Origin: Diplocloster hominis
Lineage (GTDB): Bacteria > Bacillota > Clostridia > Lachnospirales > Lachnospiraceae
Length of the DNA stretch: 64,000 bases
NCBI RefSeq assembly: GCF_032380655.1
Contig: NZ_JAWDIY010000024.1
Location: 19,193-83,192, forward strand
Reading direction: 5' to 3'
Shown: in pieces, positions 35,724-44,683 of the stretch
How the letters are laid out: each line of letters begins with the position of its first letter
How positions within the stretch are numbered: the first letter of the stretch is position 1
Notes under the pieces: generated by a model
The model's input: only the letters and a program-made list of their open reading frames with translations
Databases searched by the model: none
Told to the model about the DNA's origin: nothing
Made by a program: the position numbers and the translations under genes

Positions 35724-36539
35724 TCAGCCTTTCACTGCGCCGGAGGTCATCCCGGCCACAATATATTTTTGTGCGAAGAGATATACGATCAGGATCGGCA
35801 CCGCCGTAATAATACAATCGGCAAACACATAGTTCCAGCTGCTGTAATATTGCCCGTAGAAATTATAGACGGTCAGCGGCAGCGTCCACTTCTTCGGCGT
35901 GTTAAGAAGATACAGCGGCAGTTGAAAATCATTCCATACGCTCATGGCCAGTATCACCACGCTGGTAGCCGTTACCGGTTTCAGCAGTGGCAGGATGATC
36001 CCGAAAAACAGTCTTCCCTGACCGCATCCGTCCACAAAAGCCGCTTCATCCAGTTCTCTGGGGATTCCTTTTATAAAGCTGCAGAAAAGGAAAATGTTAA
36101 ACGGCAGATTGATAGCCACGTAGACCATAATCAGACCCGGAAATGTCCCGTTTAAATGAAGAAACTTCAGTACCGCGTAAGTCGTGATGATCTGAAGCGG
36201 CGCAATCATCCCTAAAAGGAAATAATTATACATTCGCAGGCTCCCCTTACTATCCTTTCGGGCGATAACAAAAGCAGCCATAGCGGAGAATATCACACCA
36301 AACAGGGTTGCCCCGCCGGTTAAAATCAGACTGTTGATGAAAGAGCGCAGCACGCCTCCCTTTTCAAAAACAAAGGCAAAGTTTTCCAAATGCCACGCGT
36401 CTGGAAGTGCCAGATCGAATCTGGCTGCGGCCACCTGATCTTTGAAGGCACCCAGCACCATAATAAGCAGAGGACACATCATCAGTGCGGTAATCAGAAT
36501 CATGATTACTTCCGGAATCAGATACTTTTTCTTCCACAT
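35724..36539 (-). CDS. Carbohydrate ABC transporter permease, MalG-like
   Basis: The 271-residue protein has six membrane segments and the EAA-type cytoplasmic loop RELDEAAFVDGCGQGRLFFGIILP (around residues 175-198, quoted only in part by its key EAA-like DEAAFVDG). It overlaps the preceding permease gene by 1 bp. It forms the channel with the MalF-like subunit. No ATPase gene is in the cluster, so a shared MsmX-type ATPase elsewhere probably energises the importer, as is common for this class. Confidence 0.9.
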   Translation of the reverse strand: MWKKKYLIPEVIMILITALMMCPLLIMVLGAFKDQVAAARFDLALPDAWHLENFAFVFEKGGVLRSFINSLILTGGATLFGVIFSAMAAFVIARKDSKGSLRMYNYFLLGMIAPLQIITTYAVLKFLHLNGTFPGLIMVYVAINLPFNIFLFCSFIKGIPRELDEAAFVDGCGQGRLFFGIILPLLKPVTATSVVILAMSVWNDFQLPLYLLNTPKKWTLPLTVYNFYGQYYSSWNYVFADCIITAVPILIVYLFAQKYIVAGMTSGAVKG

Positions 36540-37414
36540 TACGCCTCCACCTCTCTTTTCTTAAGCTGCCGGTTCAGCAGCAACGTAATTGCGCAGACGA
36601 TCACGGTCAGTACCAGGCTCATGGCGCTTGATTTTCCCAGGAACCCGGCCGAGAAGGATTTGTATACGTAGGTTCCCAGCACTTGTGTAGCGTAACCCGG
36701 GCCGCCGTTGGTCAACACATACACTTTGTCAAAGACTTTCAGTCCGCCGATCAGATTCGTGATAATCGTAATCGTAAAGGAGGGGGCCAGCAGCGGAACT
36801 GTTATTTTCCAGAATCTCTGTATCGGGGACGCGCCGTCAATCTGGGCCGCTTCATAATAGTCAGTGGGTATTCCCTGCAGGCCCGCGATGAACAGCATCA
36901 TTGAGAATCCGGACCACTGCCAGATCTCTGTGGCTATGACACACCAGATAGCCGTGTGCTCATTTCCCAGCCAGATCAGCTTTCCCGCATAGCCGAACAG
37001 TCCCAGGAACTTATCCCACATGCCGCCCATCTCGAAAAACGCGGTAAATACCAGTCCGATAACCACGGTGCTCAGCACGGCCGGCATGTAGAATAAACTC
37101 CGAAGTACGTTTCTGGACTTCAAAGGTTTCGTAAGAACCATCGCCAATGAGAGCCCGAACAGTACTTTAAATATCGTGGTGACGACAGCGAAGATCAAAG
37201 TGTTCTTAATCGCCAGCAAAAAATACTGATCGCCGAATATTTTCTTAAAATTATCAATTCCCAGAAAGGAAAATGAGGTCAGATTCCGCACATTCCAATC
37301 CGTAAACGCGGTGACAAAGCACAGAATCATGGGAATGATAAACATGATCGAATATACAATCAGGGCAGGCATTGCCATCGCATAACTATAATTGCTTTTC
37401 TTTCTTTTTTTCAT
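36539..37414 (-). CDS. Carbohydrate ABC transporter permease, MalF/UgpA-like
   Basis: The 291-residue protein has six membrane segments and the coupling loop YEAAQIDGASPIQRFWKITV (near residue 200), the EAA motif that contacts the ATPase. It is preceded by GGAGGAAT and lies 116 bp after the binding-protein gene, separated from it by a strong terminator. That arrangement usually gives much more binding protein than permease. Confidence 0.92.
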   Translation of the reverse strand: MKKRKKSNYSYAMAMPALIVYSIMFIIPMILCFVTAFTDWNVRNLTSFSFLGIDNFKKIFGDQYFLLAIKNTLIFAVVTTIFKVLFGLSLAMVLTKPLKSRNVLRSLFYMPAVLSTVVIGLVFTAFFEMGGMWDKFLGLFGYAGKLIWLGNEHTAIWCVIATEIWQWSGFSMMLFIAGLQGIPTDYYEAAQIDGASPIQRFWKITVPLLAPSFTITIITNLIGGLKVFDKVYVLTNGGPGYATQVLGTYVYKSFSAGFLGKSSAMSLVLTVIVCAITLLLNRQLKKREVEA

Positions 37415-37427
37415 GGATTCCTCCTGT

Positions 37428-37464
37428 TAAAAAAACCGGCACAGGCCGCGGGGCCGCGCCGGTT
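37428..37464 (-). terminator. Intra-operon terminator between solute-binding protein and permease genes
   Basis: On the minus strand AACCGGC and GCCGGTT pair, with an inner GGCC/GGCC stem, followed by TTTTTTT. It lies between the binding protein stop and the permease ribosome binding site, so it should act as a partial terminator that sets expression ratios. Confidence 0.85.
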
Positions 37465-37530
37465 CCTATTCCGAAGTCTAGCTTTTTTTCAGGAATTTCT
37501 CTGTTTTCAGAAATTACTCTTTTCTATGAA

Positions 37531-38931
37531 TCAGAAGCCTTCCAATCCCAGATTCTTACCATACTCCTGCATACCTTCATCGATCTGTTTGATCAATCCA
37601 TCCACATCTTCGCCCAAAGCCAGCTGTGCGTATGCCGGGAATATTATGTCGTCGTTTAATGATCCGAAGTTGGAAAGGATGTCTCCGACCTGTACTACGT
37701 ATTCCCCTTTGTTCAGATAGTTATCATACATTTCCTGGAGAATCGGGTTCACATTATCACTGGTTACGTCAGAGAAGGGGGAGTTTACGGCGTTGGCATT
37801 CAGGTACAGGGACAGGAATTCAGGCTGGGACAATTTATTGATAAAGTCCAGAGAATTGTCCACATTTTCCGCCTCCTGTGGCACCGCCAGAGCGTAGACG
37901 TATTTTGCTGTCATTACTTTGTCTACATCGTTATAGGGCAGCGGGAACATGCCAATCTCGGCGTCCGGCCAGTTAGCCACGATATCGTTGACCGCGTATT
38001 CTCCCTGGATAATCATAGCGGCTTTGCCGGTAGCAACCTCTTCTTTAGAAGTATCATAGGTTCCAACGATATAGTCTTCATTTACATAACCTTCTGTAAA
38101 TAATTTTTGAAAATCGCTTAAAGCCTGTTTGTATTCCGGAATATCGGTAAATTTCATCTGATTTGAATTTAATTTAGCGTAGATATCTTCACCCGTTTCG
38201 TTAAGCGCGTTAGCGAAATAGATCATCGGCCCGATCTGGGTGGTCCAGGTGTCTTTGAAGGAAAGATACAACGGAGTAATATCTTTTCCAGAATTCTTGA
38301 CGGTGTCCAGAGCTTTCAGGAACTCATCATAGGTTTTCGGGATTTCGATTCCCAGCTCTTTGAATACTGTCTTGTTATAGACCACTGCCATAACCCCTGA
38401 AAATCCGGTGATCGGCATTCCGTAGAGTTTTCCATCCGTATCTTTTAAGGGATCCACATCCATACCCAGCCGGTCCATCCAGGGCTGATCGTCCAGCGCT
38501 ACCAGAGTGTTCGCCGCGTCATAGGTGGAATAAGCGCCGGGAACATTTACATGAATCACGTCGGGAGCTTCCCCGGTTGACAGACGCACCTGGGACAGGT
38601 TTGTAAACTGTGCATCCGGAATCACTTCGTATTCCACGTCGATGTCGTACATTTCTTTCATCTTTTCCTTGATAGCGTTGTGGGCTTCTTCTTTGAAACT
38701 GGACTGCGCCAGCATGAAGTTAATGGTATAACCGCCGTTTTCCTCTGTTGTGGCCTGCTCGTTTTCATCCGCCGTATTATCCTTCTGCCCGGCAGCTGCC
38801 GCCGGAGCTTCGGATGCCTCCGGCGTCTGGGCCGGTTCTTCTGTTTTACTTCCGCAGGCGGCCAGTCCCATCAACATTACTCCTGCCATTCCCAGAGCCA
38901 TACACTTTTTCCATAAGTTTCTCTTCTTCAT
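37531..38931 (-). CDS. Sugar-binding lipoprotein (extracellular solute-binding family 1)
   Basis: The 466-residue precursor has a Lys-rich start, hydrophobic core and lipobox LAAC (near residue 26), then an acidic Ala/Glu/Pro linker (about 30-65) and a bilobed binding protein body. Family-1 features include YNKTVFKELGIEIPKTYDEF and GKAAMIIQGEYAV. It is first in the rhamnoside cluster, with GGAGGAGG upstream of ATG 38931 and a perfect dyad at 38976-38988 in its promoter region. The ligand is probably a rhamnose-containing oligosaccharide, inferred from the GH78 and GH106-like genes. Confidence 0.92.
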   Translation of the reverse strand: MKKRNLWKKCMALGMAGVMLMGLAACGSKTEEPAQTPEASEAPAAAAGQKDNTADENEQATTEENGGYTINFMLAQSSFKEEAHNAIKEKMKEMYDIDVEYEVIPDAQFTNLSQVRLSTGEAPDVIHVNVPGAYSTYDAANTLVALDDQPWMDRLGMDVDPLKDTDGKLYGMPITGFSGVMAVVYNKTVFKELGIEIPKTYDEFLKALDTVKNSGKDITPLYLSFKDTWTTQIGPMIYFANALNETGEDIYAKLNSNQMKFTDIPEYKQALSDFQKLFTEGYVNEDYIVGTYDTSKEEVATGKAAMIIQGEYAVNDIVANWPDAEIGMFPLPYNDVDKVMTAKYVYALAVPQEAENVDNSLDFINKLSQPEFLSLYLNANAVNSPFSDVTSDNVNPILQEMYDNYLNKGEYVVQVGDILSNFGSLNDDIIFPAYAQLALGEDVDGLIKQIDEGMQEYGKNLGLEGF

Positions 38932-38975
38932 TTCGTAATTCCTCCTCCTGTTTTGATAGTCTTATCATAGTCATT

Positions 38976-38988
38976 TGACAGCTTGTCA
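38976..38988. promoter_or_regulatory. Perfect dyad TGACAGCTTGTCA upstream of the solute-binding protein gene
   Basis: The 13-bp site is TGACA, GCT, TGTCA. On the minus strand it lies just upstream of a likely -10 TATGAT (about 38971-38966), so it overlaps the -35 zone. It could be a regulator site for the rhamnoside operon. Confidence 0.45.
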
Positions 38989-39207
38989 TAAATGGAAAAA
39001 TTATAACTGTAGATGGAAATTTTGTACTTTTGATACATATTCCTATCATATAGAAAGCTGCTTTTATGTTTGTTTCTCGTTTTATTTTTATGCTTCTATA
39101 CCTAATTCTTTTATTCTTCTATGTCTGATTCTCATTTTAATCTACATTCCGCCGCTTTGCGGCGGCACAAATAGTAATGAAAGTGTTTCCACCTTCTAGT
39201 TTTCGTG

Positions 39208-39347
39208 TTACAATAGACTTAATTATAAGGCATCCCGGCATCAACATCAGATGCACCCACCCGTTTGCTATTGGTGTGCAGGTGCGCCTCGTTTTACCAA
39301 GGTGGGAATATTCTTAATTCGGTTCACTATGTGAGCCTTCTTTTTGT
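39208..39347 (+). ncRNA. Candidate structured small RNA with its own terminator
   Basis: A TACAAT -10-like box (39208-39213) precedes a series of nested pairings. GCATC/GATGC forms hairpin 1. CCCACC/GGTGGG closes a large stem that contains TTGGT/ACCAA and a small AGG-TGCG-CCT hairpin. GGTTCAC/GTGAGCC followed by TTCTTTTTG makes a rho-independent terminator on the plus strand. No gene is read through it on that strand. I cannot assign it to a named RNA family. Confidence 0.5.
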
Positions 39348-39462
39348 ATCTATCTCACGTTTTTGGCTTAATTTACTTTCTTTCACACTATCTCCTAAAA
39401 ATTTTTGTTATGCTTTACCTTTTTTGCATATGTTATAATCTCTTCAATTTACTTCCGTATTA

Positions 39463-40488
39463 TTATCTGTTTGAAAACTTAGGCCAGGGTACGGAAGCAG
39501 CTACTGTTATACAGCGGAATTCACCATTCATATTGGTGGCAGAGGTTTCATCGGCTTCCATTACTGCTGTATAGAAGTGATAAAGAATTCCGTTGTACCA
39601 CAGGATGGAAGCTTTATGCGCATGAATTGCATCGATACTGCCATATGCACCGTTTGGAATAATTGGCTCTTTCCATTTTTCCCAGTGAATCAGATCTTCT
39701 GAGAATGCCAGGCCTTCCCGGGCATGTTCGTAATCATAGCCAAAATAGTAATTTAGATATTTCCCCTGATCTTCTACTATATATGGGTCTGAGACAAATT
39801 TGCTGTCCCAGCTGCCATCTGTAACTTTCAGAATCGGGTTCCCATCATGTCTTATCCAGTGGAACAGATCGTCAGACACGGCAAGTCCTGTCTGTTCGAT
39901 CCAACGTTCATCCTGCGTTTTGGCATTGTAAAACATATAATATTTGTTTTTTATAGATAAAATGCAGGCTTTATAGAGTCCTCCCTGCTCCCACGCCTCA
40001 CCGTCCTCCCAGGAAAATACTGGGGCTGGAAGCTTATGCCATTCCATCAGACTTTCATCTTCACACCAGGCCAGACCGATCTTCGCCGGGCCTGCCTCAT
40101 ATCCTTTGTCCGGGTAGGAATGATATACCATCCAGTACCGTCCTTCTATTTTTTTCAAGGTTGGTGTTTCTTTCAGGGAATTGCTTTCTTTTATGATCCA
40201 GGTACCCGCGCAGCCTACACTGTCCCAGCGTCCTGCATGATCCCTGGGGAGAATCACTCCTTTTGTCTCCCAGTGCAGCAGGTCATCACTAACAGCCATG
40301 CCTGTCTGGTATCCGATTCCGTCATAGCCGACAAACATCATATAAAACTGACCATTATGCCAGAACACAAAGGGAATGTCTACTGATTTTTGATGGAAGG
40401 AGTCCAATTGGCCGGAACCGGTAAGGACGGGGAATCCATACTTGTATGGAGTGAGATAAGTTGAGGGAATGGAGTTTCCCAATTTCAT
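39463..40488 (-). CDS. Five-bladed beta-propeller glycosidase, GH43/GH32-like
   Basis: The 341-residue protein lacks a signal peptide and is built of repeated blade motifs such as FVFWHNGQFYMMFVGYDG, MAVSDDLLHWETKG and LAFSEDLIHWEKW, typical of GH-J/GH-F clan propellers and related GH117/GH130-like enzymes. Catalytic residues cannot be assigned with confidence. AAGGAGGAAAC precedes ATG 40488. It lies between the rhamnoside operon and the CRISPR array, on the same strand as both, and may act on the same plant glycan. Substrate unknown. Confidence 0.78.
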   Translation of the reverse strand: MKLGNSIPSTYLTPYKYGFPVLTGSGQLDSFHQKSVDIPFVFWHNGQFYMMFVGYDGIGYQTGMAVSDDLLHWETKGVILPRDHAGRWDSVGCAGTWIIKESNSLKETPTLKKIEGRYWMVYHSYPDKGYEAGPAKIGLAWCEDESLMEWHKLPAPVFSWEDGEAWEQGGLYKACILSIKNKYYMFYNAKTQDERWIEQTGLAVSDDLFHWIRHDGNPILKVTDGSWDSKFVSDPYIVEDQGKYLNYYFGYDYEHAREGLAFSEDLIHWEKWKEPIIPNGAYGSIDAIHAHKASILWYNGILYHFYTAVMEADETSATNMNGEFRCITVAASVPWPKFSNR

Positions 40489-40700
40489 GTTTGTTTCCTC
40501 CTTGTTTGTGCCTTCTTATAGTTTTTTAGTTTGCTTGATGATTATATTGTAATAGGGAAGGTTAAGTGAGGAAATGGAATTATTTGTTATGGGAATGGAA
40601 AATTGATACTTTTTGAGATTTTATAAATGAATTGTGTAATACTGAAAAAGGGAAAATCTGTATTCCCTTGGTGCTTTCAAAACTTGAGATTTAAACTTGA

Positions 40701-43165
40701 GATTTACATCCTAATAGATATATCTTAAACGTAACCGAAAGGTTTTATATTTGTGAGGTTTGCGTGCTTCAAATCCTCATAGGTATATCTTAAACATTCA
40801 TGTTCGTTCGCCCACTCCTTCATTTCGTCAGTTTCAAATCCTCAGAGGTATATCTTAGACGGTCTCAAGATCAAAGGCCATAGTATGGACCCGCGAAGTT
40901 TCAAATCCTCATAGGTATATCTTAAACAGGTGGAAACGCTGCACAGTTACCTTGGATAAGTGAGTTTCAAATCCTCATAGATATATCTTAAACCTGTATC
41001 ATTGTTACACTTACGAGGCCATTTGTACATCGTTTCAAATCCTCATAGGTATATCTTAAACGATCCGCCTTCTTTTGCCCCTTTCGGGCCATCTTAGTTT
41101 CAAATCCTCATATCTTAAACTTTTCCCCTTTATGATTGTCACGACTTCTTGCCCATGTTTCAAATCCTCATAGGTATATCTTAAACGTTTATATCTATCA
41201 GCCGTGGAATGCTTTGATTATGTTTCAAATCCTCATAGGTATATCTTAAACATCGATGATGCCCTCACATGCTTCTGCTGCTGCGATGTTTCAAATCCTC
41301 ATAGGTATATCTTAAACTCTTCGACGCTCATGCCAAAAGCCGCTGCATATTCTTTGTTTCAAATCCTCATAGGTATATCTTAAACACGATCAGGCAAGCC
41401 ACCAATACGATCGGTATAAAGTTTCAAATCCTCATAGGTATATCTTAAACGATGACCGGGGAGCATTGTATTATGCTGCCAACATTAAGTTTCAAATCCT
41501 CATAGGTATATCTTAAACGGTGAGGTGATGGCCGGTTATGAAAACATAAAAGAGTTTCAAATCCTCATAGGTATATCTTTAATTGATACTGTTACCGAAG
41601 CCGGGTCCGTTAGCTGATGTTTCAAATCCTCATAGGTATATCTTAAACCATCCGATCTCCGTCATACTCATCCCTCCGATCTCCATGTTTCAAGTCCTCA
41701 TAGGTATATCTTAAACCGGTCCGGCCTTAAGCACGATCTGTCCAGCAACAGTTTCAAATCCTCATAGGTATATCTTAAACCATGACGCCGTTTAAGGTCC
41801 TTTGATTTTATTTCGTTTCAAATCCTCATAGGTATATCTTAAACCTGCTCCTGTCCCGAGGTCTTGCCGTCATAAATCGGTTTCAAATCCTCATAGGTAT
41901 ATCTTAAACGAGTGTGGTGGCTATAATGGTTTAGGGTTTCAAATAAGTTTCAAATCCTCATAGGTATATCTTAAACAATCATCTGCCACACCAAAACCGC
42001 ATCCAGGGCACTGAGTTTCAAATCCTCATAGGTATATCTTAAATATTGTAGTTTGGACGGTACGCCTTCTTCTGCTTTGTTTCAAATCCTCATAGGTATA
42101 TCTTAAACTTTGGAGTTCAGGTGTGCTGCTTCGGCCACAGCAAGATGTTTCAAATCCTCATAGGTATATCTTAAACGAACAGAAATGACAACTCAGTTGC
42201 TGGGTGAGCTGAGTTTCAAATCCTCATAGGTATATCTTAAACCATGCGCCAGTCCCAGAAGCTTATGGGGAAATAAAAGGTTTCAAATCCTCATAGGTAT
42301 ATCTTAAACCATATTCATTTCTTAGGTATTCCAAATTTTCTCTGGTTTCAAATCCTCATAGGTATATCTTAAACGAGCACTTGCGCAAGTATTTGGACAG
42401 CCGGACCGAGTTTCAAATCCTCATAGGTATATCTTAAACGATCAGAAATCCAGGCGCTCACGTCCACGGTTGAGGTTTCAAATCCTCATAGGTATATCTT
42501 AAACGAAACAAAAAATCAAATCAATGCTGGCGCGCCGTGGTTTCAAATCCTCATAGGTATATCTTAAACCCGCCTACGCAAAACTGGATACTAGCGGAGA
42601 TAAGAGTTTCAAATCCTCATAGGTATATCTTAAACACGATACCGGTCGGAAGATCGGTGTGAGGCTGACGGAGTTTCAAATCCTCATAGGTATATCTTAA
42701 ACCAGCCCTTATCCAGTCCCTATACTATGTCGATCTGGTGTTTCAAATCCTCATAGGTATATCTTAAACTCCCAGGGTACAAATATACCAAAACTGATTA
42801 AAACGTTTCAAATCCTCATAGGTATATCTTAAACACTGTCAGAGACCATAGATCTAAGCGGGTATATGCTGTTTCAAATCCTCATAGGTATATCTTAAAC
42901 AGAAACAAAGCTTATATTGGACGAGCTTAAAGCATGTTTCAAATCCTCATAGGTATATCTTAAACTATTGCCACTATGAGCTATACCTCGGGTATGCAAA
43001 AGTTTCAAATCCTCATAGGTATATCTTAAACCCGTCCCGGTATTAACAAGCTGGTACTGATGGACAAGTTTCAAATCCTCATAGGTATATCTTAAACGAG
43101 ATCCGGACGGCAGGGTACCGGACCGGCGTCTACTGGTTTCAAATCCTCATAGGTATATCTTAAAC
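40701..43165 (-). CRISPR. Type I-B CRISPR array, 38 repeats and 37 spacers
   Basis: The 30-bp repeat, as written on the plus strand, begins GTTTCAAATCC, continues TCATAGG and ends TATATCTTAAAC. Transcribed leftward from the leader at 43166-43312 it ends in ATTTGAAAC, close to the ATTGAAA(C/T) end typical of I-B. Spacers are about 34-40 bp. Repeats at the far (left) end are degenerate: the first (40701), second (40766), third (40831) and fifth (40964) carry substitutions, the seventh (41097-41120) lacks 6 bp, and 41554 and 42014 vary at their ends. This polarity places the old end at the left and the new end beside cas2. Confidence 0.98.
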
Positions 43166-43312
43166 CCATTCACACCGCATAAATACTCCCTTCCTCCCCC
43201 AGCATCCCCCTCCCCCCAAAAATACCAAATTCTTTCTATCCAGCTCTCCAAGCCAATCTTATATCCGGTCGATCCCCCACACTTTTTACACCATTATGGG
43301 TCGACCCCAAAA
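43166..43312 (-). promoter_or_regulatory. CRISPR leader with a G-quadruplex-type G tract
   Basis: The 147 bp between the cas2 stop and the first leader-proximal repeat should carry the array promoter and integration signals. On the minus strand, 43217-43188 holds G runs of 6, 5, 5 and 3 with short loops, a canonical G4 pattern, ending about 23 bp from the repeat. An inverted repeat around GGTCGA lies near cas2 (43267-43308). I could not find a clear -35/-10 pair. Confidence 0.75.
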
Positions 43313-43576
43313 TCAAATAATAAACTCCTGAGCATTTTTTTCTTGACCAATCACTTCTCGTCTAGAATAGTTCAAGCTTTCAAATCTGTAAAGAATAACC
43401 GAATCCTCATCTTTATGTAACACTTTATTCAGTTCCAACTTCAACTTTTTCAAATTAGCCTCTCCGATATCCCCTTCAAACACCGAATTTTGAATCCACG
43501 TCAAATATTTCCTGCATGTTTTCAATGCTTTCGCCACTCTTTTCTCATTTACATCATAAACAAGAATCACGAACAT
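43313..43576 (-). CDS. cas2: CRISPR-associated endoribonuclease-fold protein Cas2
   Basis: The product of about 87 residues has the Cas2 ferredoxin fold: FVILVYDVNEKRVAKALK at the N terminus (Asp of the first strand, YDV) and KYLTWIQNSVFEGDI. It joins Cas1 in the integrase that inserts new spacers next to the leader. The start is ATG 43576, behind AAGGGG; a GTG one codon upstream is also possible. It is the last cas gene and adjoins the leader, with 91 bp to cas1. Confidence 0.95.
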   Translation of the reverse strand: MFVILVYDVNEKRVAKALKTCRKYLTWIQNSVFEGDIGEANLKKLKLELNKVLHKDEDSVILYRFESLNYSRREVIGQEKNAQEFII

Positions 43577-43667
43577 CACAACACCCCTTGTCTTTTCCTC
43601 TTCATAACATTAAACACTTTGTCCCAAACCAACTCCAATTACGTCCTATTCAGATAAATCTCGTCAT

Positions 43668-44660
43668 TCACCATTCACAAACAAATCCTTCATATTCCGC
43701 ATCTTCTGTTATCAGTTTTTGCAGCTTATATGCTTCCAGCCTTATCAATCGTTTGTAGCTTACAGCTGTACCGATTGATTTATGGCGTATTGTAGTCAGT
43801 AATTTTTTATTATACTCTTCTACAAATTTCTTTTTACCAGTATCCTTTAATAGAATACCTCCAAAATTACTATCAAAATCTTTTTCTGTAATCACTCTTT
43901 TATTTATTAGTGAGAATATCACCCTGTCCACTATCACTGGCTTAAATATTTCTGCCAGATCCAGATTCAAAGAAAACCTTCTGTTGTTCGTTGAATGTAA
44001 ATATCCAATCCGCGGGTCTAAATTTGTTTGATAAATTTCACTGAGGACTGTCGTATACATCATAGAATTTCCAAAACTGATCAGCGCATTAATCTTATCT
44101 TTAGGCGGTCGACGGCTCCTAATTGTAAAAACAAAATCCGGTTCATCCAGTATAACATTAAAAGCTTTATAATAACTCTCCCGAATATTTCCTTCATAAG
44201 CCATCAGTTCCGCAGTACTGGAGCAATTTTCCATCTGCATCCATTTTTCTTCAATATCAGCTATAGTCTCCTGTAGATTTTTACCTCTCTTACAATAATA
44301 TTTTAAAACCACCAGAATATTATTAATCGCTGTCCTTATTATCTTTTTGGCTATTAAGACTCTTTTTTCTTCCTGGAGATAAGCCTCCGCCTGTTTTAAT
44401 ATTACATAACCTGAGTTAAGATGCTCTCTGGGATAAAATGTACCGGTATAATATTCATAGTAATTAAAAAAATGAATCAGTATCCCTTTCTGCGAGGCAA
44501 AATCTAAGAACTTTTTATTCACCGTAATTTCACCAAATACCCACACAGAGTCCAATTCTTCGATCGGAAGATATTTCTTAGACTCTCCACTTTGGAAATA
44601 AAAGGTATTATCTTTCCTGCGAAGATCTCCGTCATTAAAAATATAAATATCTTTTTTCAT
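43668..44660 (-). CDS. cas1: CRISPR integrase Cas1
   Basis: The 330-residue protein is a type I-B Cas1. Catalytic candidates are Glu in AYEGNIRESYY (near 150), His in GYLHSTNNRR and Asp in LNLDLAEIFKP. The N-terminal beta-domain begins KKDIYIFNDGDL. ATG 44660 is chosen because AAAGGAGA lies 6-8 nt upstream; a longer frame would extend into cas4. It forms the Cas1-Cas2 integrase that takes up prespacers trimmed by Cas4. Confidence 0.96.
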   Translation of the reverse strand: MKKDIYIFNDGDLRRKDNTFYFQSGESKKYLPIEELDSVWVFGEITVNKKFLDFASQKGILIHFFNYYEYYTGTFYPREHLNSGYVILKQAEAYLQEEKRVLIAKKIIRTAINNILVVLKYYCKRGKNLQETIADIEEKWMQMENCSSTAELMAYEGNIRESYYKAFNVILDEPDFVFTIRSRRPPKDKINALISFGNSMMYTTVLSEIYQTNLDPRIGYLHSTNNRRFSLNLDLAEIFKPVIVDRVIFSLINKRVITEKDFDSNFGGILLKDTGKKKFVEEYNKKLLTTIRHKSIGTAVSYKRLIRLEAYKLQKLITEDAEYEGFVCEW

Positions 44661-44683
44661 ACCCTTCTCCTTTAGCCGTTTCT

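Larger units (their letters stand above)
38932..39462. other. Intergenic region between the rhamnoside operon and the propeller glycosidase
   Basis: This 531-bp gap holds the binding-protein promoter region with its dyad on the right of the operon, an AT-rich stretch without genes (39000-39200), the candidate structured RNA at 39208-39347, and T-rich sequence beyond it. No convincing open frame was seen. Confidence 0.5.

Noticed and set aside
39208..39347. Signal recognition particle RNA
   Set aside because: Some words resemble it, but the conserved GGAAGGAAGCA-type loop is missing.
43577..43667. A further gene between cas2 and cas1
   Set aside because: The 91 bp hold no open frame with a start and ribosome binding site; they are the cas2 leader.
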